Positions 24,205 to 31,139 of a stretch of DNA of 32,671 nucleotides are shown piece by piece. Numbering within the stretch: position 1 is the stretch's first letter; each line of letters begins with the position of its first letter. The position numbers and the translations under genes were made by a program. The stretch comes from an uncultured Prevotellaceae bacterium. Its GTDB lineage: Bacteria > Bacteroidota > Bacteroidia > Bacteroidales > Bacteroidaceae. The stretch is from the NCBI GenBank assembly GCA_946404865.1, contig CAMJFC010000033.1, positions 1 to 32,671 of the forward strand. Direction: 5' to 3'. The notes below the pieces were generated by a model that had not been told where the DNA came from, ran no database searches, and saw only the letters and a program-made list of their open reading frames with translations.

Positions 24205-25686
24205 AAGATCACCCACAGCCTTGCGCAGGGCCACTTGTGCCATCTTCAGGTCGCTTTCAGCCTCGATGAGCTGCGACTTGGCCTGCTGCCACGCTGTCTG
24301 GGCGGCCATCACGTCGGTCGTGCTCATCACACCCTCTTGAAATCCCACCGTGGCGCAGCGCAGGTTCTCCTCAGCCGAAGAGATGTTCTTGCGCGCCATG
24401 TCACATTTCTTGTGTGCCTCTTTCACCTTAAACCGGCACTGCGACACTTGCAGGTCGATTTTCTCGCTCAACTCTTCATATTCCAGTTCGGCGATGGTGG
24501 TGGCGGCCTTCGCGGCGTTCATCTTATATCTTCCCTCGTGCCATGTCCACACCGGGATGCGGGCGATGACGCCTACGTTGAAGATGCCTTTAAACTTATT
24601 CTCGAAACCGTTATATACCGACGGGTTGCTGATCAGGTAGCCCGCATTGAGTGCCACCTGCGGCAGGTAGGCCGCGCGCACCAGTTTGGTAGCCTCGCGC
24701 GAGATGTCGATGGCTCCTTCCAGCAGGTGCAGTTCGGGGCGGTCGATGCCATCGGCAGTGCCGTCGGCTGTGTAGGCGTCGCCGCTGCTGATGATGTTGT
24801 CGCTGTTCTCGTCGGCCAGCGTGATGTCGCTGTCCATCGGCAGTCCGCACAGTTGGCAGAGCAGCATCTTGGCCAGCGCCACACCGTCTTCGGCCTGCGT
24901 GATGGCCATCTCGGCCTCGTTCACCCGCACATCCACTTTCAAGCCGTCGGCGCGCGTGGCCACGCCCTCGTCGATCATCTTGTGCACGTCGTCGTTCAAC
25001 TTCTTCACCAGATCGTAGAAACTGTGCGCCAACCGGTTTTTCTGCTGCACCGACACCACCAGCCAGTATGTCTGCTCGATGTCGTAGAGGATGCTCTGAG
25101 TGCTCATGTCTATCTGGTGGGTCATCAGCTGCTCCTTCAGGTCGGCGATGCGGTTGGCGGCTGTGATGGCACCGCCCATATAGAGCGGCTGGCGGATGAA
25201 GATAGAGCCGGCAAACATATTGCGCGTGTCGGAGCGGAAGGCATCCGTGATGCCCTGGCCCAGTTGGTTGCCCACTCCTTCTATCGCCTGTCCCGCCTTG
25301 CCGAGGGTGCTGCCCATCGCCTGTGCCGCCTGGGGCGTGATCACACCGTTTTGCACCATCGTACCGATGACGTTGGTGAGTGTCGATGACATCTTGTCGT
25401 TGAGGTTCGTGCCCAGGTTGTTCAATTTGTCTTTGGTCTCGTCGCTCAGCAGCGATATCTCTCTCGACGTCCACTCATACCCGGCTAGAGCGTCCACCTT
25501 GGGCAGGTATTTGGTGCGCATGGCCCGTTTGTCGTTGGCGGCCGCGTCTTGTTTCACACGCGCGATGGTGAGCTGCTTGTTGTTGTCAAGGGCCAGTTGG
25601 CGGCAGTCGTCGAGCGTGAGCACCCGTTGTGCCCATGCCGTCGTGACGACGCTCATGATAGCGATGTATAGCCAAAGTCTTTTCAT
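24190..25686 (-). CDS. TolC family outer-membrane efflux protein
   Basis: The 498-residue protein starts with a signal peptide (MKRLWLYIAIMSVVTTAWA). It has the duplicated long-helix pattern of TolC channels: RVLTLDDCRQLALDNNKQLTIARVKQDAA at the start of repeat 1 and a matching second half with ATKLVRAAYLPQVALNAGY and LISNPSVYNG. Ala/Glu/Lys-rich helices make up the tunnel. An Asn/Gly/Gln/Met-rich insert (about 80-145, LNNLGTNLNDKMSS to GQGITDAFRSDT) lies between the first helix and the strand FAGSIFIRQPLYMGG and is longer than usual. It is the first gene of the minus-strand export operon. The last codons (LRGER) and the TAA come from a TTACCTCTCACCTCT repeat. Confidence 0.93.
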   Translation of the reverse strand: MKRLWLYIAIMSVVTTAWAQRVLTLDDCRQLALDNNKQLTIARVKQDAAANDKRAMRTKYLPKVDALAGYEWTSREISLLSDETKDKLNNLGTNLNDKMSSTLTNVIGTMVQNGVITPQAAQAMGSTLGKAGQAIEGVGNQLGQGITDAFRSDTRNMFAGSIFIRQPLYMGGAITAANRIADLKEQLMTHQIDMSTQSILYDIEQTYWLVVSVQQKNRLAHSFYDLVKKLNDDVHKMIDEGVATRADGLKVDVRVNEAEMAITQAEDGVALAKMLLCQLCGLPMDSDITLADENSDNIISSGDAYTADGTADGIDRPELHLLEGAIDISREATKLVRAAYLPQVALNAGYLISNPSVYNGFENKFKGIFNVGVIARIPVWTWHEGRYKMNAAKAATTIAELEYEELSEKIDLQVSQCRFKVKEAHKKCDMARKNISSAEENLRCATVGFQEGVMSTTDVMAAQTAWQQAKSQLIEAESDLKMAQVALRKAVGDLRGER

Positions 25687-25784
25687 GCCTGATGGTGATT
25701 TCTCTGTGTTATGGGCGCATGTGGCATCAAGATGTATGTGGTTGGTGCCGGCATGCGCGCCCTGTCGTTGTCAAATACCGGTTG

Positions 25785-25792
25785 CAAAGTTA
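25785..25792 (-). promoter_or_regulatory. -7 box of the tolC operon
   Basis: On the minus strand this reads TAACTTTG, a full TAnnTTTG match, about 99 nt before the tolC ATG. No well-placed TTTG at -33 is visible. It shares a 341-nt divergent intergenic region with the kinase-AAA+ gene. Apart from the two promoters I see no further gene there. Confidence 0.65.
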
Positions 25793-25916
25793 CGATATTT
25801 GTCTGTTTTTCGGCATCGAAAGTGCTAAATGTTTCTTAATTTTTGTCATTTTCAGAAAAAACGACCAATTTTGCCGACGTCAGAAAAATCGCACGAAGAA
25901 AAAATTACACGCTATT

Positions 25917-25948
25917 GTTGCAAGAAACAAAAAATATTCGTAAGTTTG
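25917..25948 (+). promoter_or_regulatory. Promoter of the kinase-AAA+ gene
   Basis: GTTG at 25917-25920 and TAAGTTTG at 25941-25948 are 20 nt apart, a good -33/-7 pair. The predicted leader is about 75 nt. Confidence 0.7.
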
Positions 25949-26027
25949 CAATCCAAACCTAATAGCATTTCCAATCATAAAAACTACTGGCCTGCCATGG
26001 CGGGGCCATACAAACGCAACCAACACT

Positions 26028-27842
26028 ATGGCATTGTTAAATAGAGGTGATGCCGTCGCAGCATATCAAGTGCAGACGCTCATCAAGGAAAACCTATACA
26101 CCGAGACCTACCGCGTGGCCGACGACGACGGCAACCCTTATTTCTTGAAGCTGTTCGTCAACAAACGGATGCCCGGAAAACTGGTCAACCAAGAGACAGG
26201 ACAACCCCTTGAGGTGGAATACAGCAAGGCGGTGAAACATAAAAACATCATCAGCTACGTGGCCGACGGTACTACGACTACCGTCGAGGGCAACTGCTCG
26301 TATTACGTGACGAACTATTTCAACGGCGAACTGCTGGTGGAGAAAATACAGCGCGAGGGGCGCATCGCTGCCGACGAGGCGGAAAAGATCTTCACCTGTG
26401 TGCTCGAGGGACTCAAATGTCTGCATGATATGTACCTCTGCCACAACGACATTACGCCGCGCAACATCATGCTGCCGGCCTCTGCCGACGCCGAACCGGT
26501 CATCATCGACCTGGGCCACCTCTCGCCCCGTTGCGTAGGAAGGGGCAACTTCGACGTGGCCGACCTCGAGGTGCTCTACAGCGCCAACGAGACCTTCGCG
26601 GGCATGTTCGATGAGCAGTCCGACGTCTTCGCCGCCACCGCCGTGCTCTATGCCATGCTCTTCGGACAGGCTCCCTGGCATCTCGACTTCGAACCCGGTC
26701 TGAAACGGAGCCAGAAGGCCAAGGTGCTCAAAGAATTCCGCAGGCAACATCCTATCGACGTCGAGGCGCTCGACATACCACAGCGGCTCCGGGTGGTGAT
26801 TGCCAAGGGGATCACGCTCTCATACAGCGAGCGATACCACTACGTGCCAGAAGTGCTAAAAGAACTGGAGGCCACAGCTGATGCCGGGGTCCCGAAAAAG
26901 AAGAACAAGGCCCCGCAGTCGCCGCAGCAGGGCGGACTCAGCCGCGACACCGAAAGCCCCAACAAGGTGGATTTCGAAATCAAAAAAGGAGAGGGTGGGG
27001 GATTCAACGACATCGCAGGCATGAAAGACCTGAAAGACTACCTGCAGCAGAAGGTCATCTTCGTGATCAAAAACAAAGAGAAGATGCAGCGCTACCGTCT
27101 CACACCGCCCAACGGCATGCTGCTTTACGGACCTCCGGGGTGCGGCAAGTCGTTCGTGGCAGAGAAGTTCGCCGAAGAGACGGGGTTCAACTTCATCATG
27201 GTGAAGTCGTCAGACCTGGCCAGCTCGTTCCACCACGGCTCGCAAGAGAAGATAGCGCAACTCTTCAAACAGGCCGAGCAGAAGGCACCCATCGTCATCT
27301 GCTTCGACGAGTTCGACGCACTCGTGCCCGACCGCTCCAACATCGCCGCACAGTACTCCGCCACCGAGGTCAACGAGTTTCTCACACAGCTCAACAACTG
27401 TTCTAAGCGCGGCATCTTCGTCGTGGGCACCACCAACCGTCCCGACAAGATAGACCCCGCCGTGCTGCGCACCGGGCGCATCGACAAACAGGTGTATGTG
27501 CCGCTGCCCGACCGCGAGGCGCGCCGCGAGATGTTTCTCATACACCTCAAAGACAGGCCCTACGACCCCGAGCATATCGACGCCGATCGCCTCTCCGACA
27601 TGTCAGAGGGATACATCGCCAGCGACATCGCCTACGTGGTCAACGACGCGGCCATGATCGCCGCCTACACCGACCAGGACATTACCGAGCAACTGCTCGA
27701 AGAGTCTGTACGCAACACCAAGCCCTCGCTCCGCCCCGACGCCCTGAAAATCTACGACGACATCCGTCAGAAGATGGAGAGCAACGAGCGTCGCAACCTC
27801 ACTCGCCCCAGCATCGGCTTCTCCGCCGACAGGTACCAATGA
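26028..27842 (+). CDS. Ser/Thr kinase-like and AAA+ ATPase fusion protein
   Basis: This 604-residue cytoplasmic protein joins two ATP-using domains. Residues about 10-285 are a Hanks-type kinase-like domain: Lys41 in YFLKLF as the ATP-binding lysine, catalytic HND at 139-141 with Asn146, and DLG at 161-163 replacing DFG; the glycine-rich loop is poor. A Lys/Pro/Gln-rich linker (about 287-325) leads to one AAA+ module of the FtsH/Cdc48 type: GPPGCGKS at 368-375, Walker B CFDEFD at 425-430, GTTNRPDKIDP as sensor 1, RTGRIDKQV with the arginine finger, and a helical lid with SEGYIASDI. No protease, membrane or DNA-binding domain is seen. The kinase may phosphorylate a substrate handled by the AAA+ ring; that is inference. 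It has its own promoter; the YbjN-like gene follows after a 224-nt repeat tract. Confidence 0.9.
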   Translation: MALLNRGDAVAAYQVQTLIKENLYTETYRVADDDGNPYFLKLFVNKRMPGKLVNQETGQPLEVEYSKAVKHKNIISYVADGTTTTVEGNCSYYVTNYFNGELLVEKIQREGRIAADEAEKIFTCVLEGLKCLHDMYLCHNDITPRNIMLPASADAEPVIIDLGHLSPRCVGRGNFDVADLEVLYSANETFAGMFDEQSDVFAATAVLYAMLFGQAPWHLDFEPGLKRSQKAKVLKEFRRQHPIDVEALDIPQRLRVVIAKGITLSYSERYHYVPEVLKELEATADAGVPKKKNKAPQSPQQGGLSRDTESPNKVDFEIKKGEGGGFNDIAGMKDLKDYLQQKVIFVIKNKEKMQRYRLTPPNGMLLYGPPGCGKSFVAEKFAEETGFNFIMVKSSDLASSFHHGSQEKIAQLFKQAEQKAPIVICFDEFDALVPDRSNIAAQYSATEVNEFLTQLNNCSKRGIFVVGTTNRPDKIDPAVLRTGRIDKQVYVPLPDREARREMFLIHLKDRPYDPEHIDADRLSDMSEGYIASDIAYVVNDAAMIAAYTDQDITEQLLEESVRNTKPSLRPDALKIYDDIRQKMESNERRNLTRPSIGFSADRYQ

Positions 27843-27846
27843 GCCT

Positions 27847-27926
27847 GGGGCAGGGAACAGGGGGCAAGGGGCAGGAAATATGCTCTGTGCACTCCGTTCT
27901 CCGTTCTCCGCTCTCCGTTCTCCGTT
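27847..27926. repeat. GGGGCAGG tract and CTCCGTT heptamer array
   Basis: 27847-27883 is the inverse of the CTGCCCC/TTGCCCC module, ending in the reversed CATATCTC-like end (GGAAATATGC). It is followed by five heptamers, CTCCGTT, CTCCGTT, CTCCGCT, CTCCGTT and CTCCGTT (27892-27926). On the sense strand this is a purine tract then a pyrimidine tract. Confidence 0.9.
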
Positions 27927-27931
27927 CCGTT

Positions 27932-27952
27932 TACTGCGGTGTCACCGCAGTA
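27932..27952. repeat. Palindrome TACTGCGGTG-T-CACCGCAGTA
   Basis: Perfect 10-bp arms with a single T at the centre, lying between the CTCCGTT and CCCTCAA arrays. Confidence 0.85.
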
Positions 27953-27958
27953 TAAACA

Positions 27959-28056
27959 CCCTCAACCCTCAACCCTCAACCCTCAACCTTCAACCCTCAA
28001 CCCTCAACCTTCAACCCTCAACCCTCAACCCTCAACCTTCAACCCTCAACCCTAAA
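27959..28056. repeat. 14-unit CCCTCAA heptamer array
   Basis: Fourteen units in perfect 7-bp register, 98 bp: CCCTCAA nine times, CCTTCAA four times at units 5, 8 and 12 and at one shared boundary pattern, and CCCTAAA last; exact unit identities are best re-read from the sequence. The array ends 10 nt before the ATG of the YbjN-like gene and no promoter box is seen, so it is part of that gene's leader or of the intercistronic message. Confidence 0.9.
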
Positions 28057-28066
28057 CAAAAAAACC

Positions 28067-28450
28067 ATGGCTACAACCGACAACGTACTGCAGTTTCTGC
28101 GCCAGCAGGGCTTTCTGCCCGAAATCGACGAGGACAATGGCAACATCCTGTTCAAATATCAGATGGCCAATTTCCTCTATGTGAACAACGACGACGATGA
28201 CGACTTCTTTCAGTTGCTCATGCCCGGAATCTACGACGTGACCGACGAGAACCGTGAAATGGTCTTTGAGGCCGCCAACAACACCAGTCACAGTATCAAG
28301 GTGGTGAAGGCGTGCATCATCAACGACAGTGTCTGGCTCTTCTTCGAGAATCTGCTCGACTCCTCGCCCGAGATTGCCGACATCATGCCCCGTGCTCTGC
28401 AAATCCTACAAGCAGCCCGCCAACACTTCTATGAGGCACTAAGTGAGTAA
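28067..28450 (+). CDS. YbjN-like acidic protein
   Basis: The 127-residue protein is acidic and has no signal peptide or membrane segment. The layout (short helix NVLQFLRQQGF, beta-strands around ILFKYQMANFLYVNNDDDDDFFQLLMPGIY, a region with FEAANNTSHSIKVVKACII, and a final helix) resembles the YbjN/type III chaperone-like fold. That fold often serves as a protein-binding or sensing module. The match is by pattern only. It has no promoter of its own that I can see and follows the kinase-AAA+ gene, so it may be a partner or substrate of that protein. The CCCTCAA array sits directly before the ATG. Confidence 0.75.
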   Translation: MATTDNVLQFLRQQGFLPEIDEDNGNILFKYQMANFLYVNNDDDDDFFQLLMPGIYDVTDENREMVFEAANNTSHSIKVVKACIINDSVWLFFENLLDSSPEIADIMPRALQILQAARQHFYEALSE

Positions 28451-28520
28451 GTAGTATTCCATTAAAACAAGGATTGTAACAATCAAGTTTATTTGTCGGA
28501 AAATTGGCGAAAGACTGCGT

Positions 28521-29201
28521 ATGAGACACATTTTTCTGATGATAGCCCTGGCTGTGGGGCTGACAATACAGGCACAGAACGACGAAAGGAGCGAGGTGCT
28601 CATCGAGACCACGATGGGAAATATACGCGTGGAACTATATAACGAGACACCACAGCACCGCGACCATTTCCTGCAATTGGTGAAGGCTGGGTTCTACGAC
28701 GGACTGCTCTTCCACCGCGTTATCTACGGATTCATGATTCAGACGGGCGACCCCTCGACGCGACCGGTCCAAGAGGGTGGGGTGGCGGTTCCCGATGTGG
28801 ATCTGCAACGCATACCCGCCGAGATTTGTTATCCGCAACTCTTCCATCAACGGGGCTGTCTGGCTGCCGCACGCGAGGGCGACAGCACCAATCCCGAACG
28901 CAAGTCGTCGGCAAGCCAGTTCTATATCGTCTATGGCAAACGCTTCGACGATACGATGCTCGACCGTGTTCAGGCGTCGATCGACCGCAACACGGGCGGC
29001 ACTGTGCAACTGACGCCTGAGGTGCGCGAGGCATACAAGAAGGTGGGGGGCGCTCCTCACCTCGACGGACAATATACGGTGTTCGGACAGGTGACGGAGG
29101 GACTGGATATCGTCAAAGCTATCGACTGGGTGGAGACCGACGAGCATGACAGACCCGTGCAAGACGTGCGCATCATCAAAGCTACGGTGGTGAAGGAATG
29201 A
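28521..29201 (+). CDS. Periplasmic cyclophilin-type peptidyl-prolyl isomerase
   Basis: This 226-residue protein has a signal peptide (MRHIFLMIALAVGLTIQA, then QND) and a cyclophilin domain. The start VLIETTMGNIRVELYNETPQHRDHFLQLV is followed by the catalytic segment GLLFHRVIYGFMIQTGDP near 72-88, containing the active-site Arg, and the core ASQFYIVYG and YTVFGQVTEGLDIVKAI. Cyclophilins speed cis-trans isomerisation at proline and help folding of exported proteins. A family-typical insert (AEICYPQLFHQRGCLAAAREGD and a helix around 155-180) lengthens it relative to the 165-residue core. It lies 70 nt after the YbjN-like gene and 25 nt before the DUF4492 gene, so it may lead the cyd transcript. 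Confidence 0.94.
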   Translation: MRHIFLMIALAVGLTIQAQNDERSEVLIETTMGNIRVELYNETPQHRDHFLQLVKAGFYDGLLFHRVIYGFMIQTGDPSTRPVQEGGVAVPDVDLQRIPAEICYPQLFHQRGCLAAAREGDSTNPERKSSASQFYIVYGKRFDDTMLDRVQASIDRNTGGTVQLTPEVREAYKKVGGAPHLDGQYTVFGQVTEGLDIVKAIDWVETDEHDRPVQDVRIIKATVVKE

Positions 29202-29226
29202 CACCCACACACAACAAGCGAAACCT

Positions 29227-29457
29227 ATGAAGAAACAGGGTTTTTGGTACCGGGTCTATGACCTCTACTACGACGGGTTTAAAAACATGACCCTCGGACG
29301 GACGCTGTGGTTGGTGATTCTCATCAAACTGTTTGTCATCTTCGTCGTTCTGAAAATCTTCTTCTTCCCCAACCATATCAAAGAGAATGCCCAAAAGGGG
29401 CAGGAGTCGGAATATGTGTGGGAAAAAATGAACGAGAAAAATAACCTCAATAACTAA
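29227..29457 (+). CDS. DUF4492 small membrane protein next to cydAB
   Basis: The 76-residue product has one central membrane helix (TLWLVILIKLFVIFVVLKIFFFP, about 26-48) with short charged ends. It begins MKKQGFWYRVYDLYYDGFKNMTLGRTLW, the DUF4492 pattern that is typically encoded beside cytochrome bd genes in Bacteroidetes and some Campylobacterota. It lies 12 nt before cydA. By position and size it could be a small subunit or assembly aid for the oxidase, comparable in role to CydX, but it has no obvious CydX sequence signature. Function remains inference. Confidence 0.88.
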   Translation: MKKQGFWYRVYDLYYDGFKNMTLGRTLWLVILIKLFVIFVVLKIFFFPNHIKENAQKGQESEYVWEKMNEKNNLNN

Positions 29458-29469
29458 TTCTCTCTGAAT

Positions 29470-31071
29470 ATGCTACATCAATTGTTATTAGACATCGACG
29501 CAGGCACCATCGACTGGTCGAGGGCGCAATTCGCATTGACCGCCATCTTCCACTGGCTCTTTGTGCCTCTGACGCTCGGATTGGCTGTCATCATGGGTAT
29601 CATGGAGACACGCTACTACCGGACGAAAGACCCGTTCTGGAAAGACACGGCCAAATTCTGGCAGAAACTCTTCGGCATCAATTTCGCGATGGGCGTGGCC
29701 ACGGGCATCATCCTCGAATTCGAGTTCGGCACCAACTGGAGCAATTACTCGTGGTTCGTGGGCGATATCTTCGGCGCACCGCTCGCCATCGAGGGCATCG
29801 TGGCCTTCTTCATGGAGTCAACATTCGTGGCCGTCATGTTCTTCGGGTGGAACAAGGTGTCGCGAGGGTTCCATCTCGCGGCGACATGGCTCACCGGACT
29901 GGGCGCCACCATCTCGGCATGGTGGATTCTCGTGGCCAATTCATGGATGCAATACCCCGTGGGGTGCGAGTTCAACCCCGACACGATGAGAAACGAGATG
30001 ACCTCATTCTTCGACGTGGCCTTCTCGCCCTTTGCCATCGACAAGTTCTGCCACACCATCACATCGACTTGGATTGTTGGCGCCGTGTTTGTCGTGGCCG
30101 TCAGCTGTTGGTATCTGCTTAAAAAACGTGAGCAGAAGATGGCGGTGGCAAGCATTAAAATCGGTGCCGCAGTGGGACTGGCGGCTTCGCTGTTAGCTTT
30201 CATCACGGGCGACCACTCGGCCTATCAGGTGGCGCAGAAACAACCGATGAAACTGGCTGCGATGGAGGCGCTCTACGATGGAGGCACCGACCAGGGGCTC
30301 ACCATCATTGCTTTGGTCAATCCTTTCAGCCAGCCTGACTACGCGTCGGGTGAGGAGCCGCCGATGAAAATCGCGGTGCCCAACGTGCTGTCGTTTCTCG
30401 CCACTCACGACTTCCACGGATTTGTGCCCGGCGTGAACGATATCATCAAAGGCGGATACACATTGCCCGACGGAACCACGGAAATCTCGTTACAGGAGAA
30501 GATTCACCGTGGACAGGAGGCCATCACCGCTTTGGGCGAGTACCGTAAAATCAGAGCGGAGGCAGGTGGCAAGGAACTGACGCCCGAACAGCGTACGGCG
30601 TTGGAAGGGCATTGTGCTACGCTCAACGCCAATATGAAGTATTTCGGCTATGGTTACATCAAGGATGCCGACCAGATTGTACCTTCCATCCCCATCTGCT
30701 TCTACGCCTTCCGCGTCATGGTGGGGTTGGGCAGTATCTTCATCCTGTTCTTCCTCGTGGTGCTCTATATCGTCTACCGGAAAGACATCACACCTAAGAA
30801 GTGGCTGCAGCGGATAGCACTCCTGTTGCTGCCTTGTGTGTATATCGCTTCCGAGGCGGGATGGCTCGTGGCGGAGTTCGGACGACAGCCGTGGACCATT
30901 CAGGACCTGATGCCCACATGGGTGGCGGTGAGCGACTTGCAGTCGGGTTCGGTCATGCTCACGTTCTTCATCTTCCTCGCCCTCTTCACCACCATGCTCG
31001 CCGTGGAAATCAGTATCCTCTGCAAGCAAATCAAGAAAGGTCCGAAATACTCCGAACCGGTGAGTGAATAA
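29470..31071 (+). CDS. cydA: Cytochrome bd ubiquinol oxidase subunit I
   Basis: This 533-residue integral membrane protein oxidises quinol and carries the haems of the bd oxidase, which reduces O2 to water with high affinity. Visible haem ligands are His28 (AIFHWLFVPLTLG), His195 (KFCHTITSTW) and Met417 (YAFRVMVGLG), corresponding to His19, His186 and Met393 of the E. coli enzyme. GWLVAEFGRQPW near 464-475 is the conserved signature. The quinol loop between helices 6 and 7 (about 250-405) carries a charged insert (EKIHRGQEAITALGEYRKIRAEAGG). In a gut anaerobe the enzyme scavenges oxygen at nanomolar levels. It follows DUF4492 by 12 nt and precedes cydB by 68 nt. Confidence 0.97.
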   Translation: MLHQLLLDIDAGTIDWSRAQFALTAIFHWLFVPLTLGLAVIMGIMETRYYRTKDPFWKDTAKFWQKLFGINFAMGVATGIILEFEFGTNWSNYSWFVGDIFGAPLAIEGIVAFFMESTFVAVMFFGWNKVSRGFHLAATWLTGLGATISAWWILVANSWMQYPVGCEFNPDTMRNEMTSFFDVAFSPFAIDKFCHTITSTWIVGAVFVVAVSCWYLLKKREQKMAVASIKIGAAVGLAASLLAFITGDHSAYQVAQKQPMKLAAMEALYDGGTDQGLTIIALVNPFSQPDYASGEEPPMKIAVPNVLSFLATHDFHGFVPGVNDIIKGGYTLPDGTTEISLQEKIHRGQEAITALGEYRKIRAEAGGKELTPEQRTALEGHCATLNANMKYFGYGYIKDADQIVPSIPICFYAFRVMVGLGSIFILFFLVVLYIVYRKDITPKKWLQRIALLLLPCVYIASEAGWLVAEFGRQPWTIQDLMPTWVAVSDLQSGSVMLTFFIFLALFTTMLAVEISILCKQIKKGPKYSEPVSE

Positions 31072-31089
31072 TTCGCCCTCAACCCTCCA

Positions 31090-31131
31090 TTCAACATTCA
31101 AAACTCAACATTCAAAACTCAACATTCAAAA
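31090..31131. repeat. Three 14-bp units between cydA and cydB
   Basis: TTCAACATTCAAAA once and CTCAACATTCAAAA twice, directly joined, each splitting into two heptamers (CTCAACA, TTCAAAA). The array ends 8 nt before the cydB ATG, where a ribosome-binding site would normally lie. CCCTCAACCCTCC precedes it. Confidence 0.9.
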
Positions 31132-31139
31132 CTTCCCCC

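Noticed and set aside
24178..25389. Open frame of 403 codons on the plus strand
   Set aside because: Antisense shadow of tolC in GC-rich coding DNA.
27892..28056. Repeats that could be taken for a CRISPR array
   Set aside because: Units are 7 bp with no spacers and no cas genes nearby.
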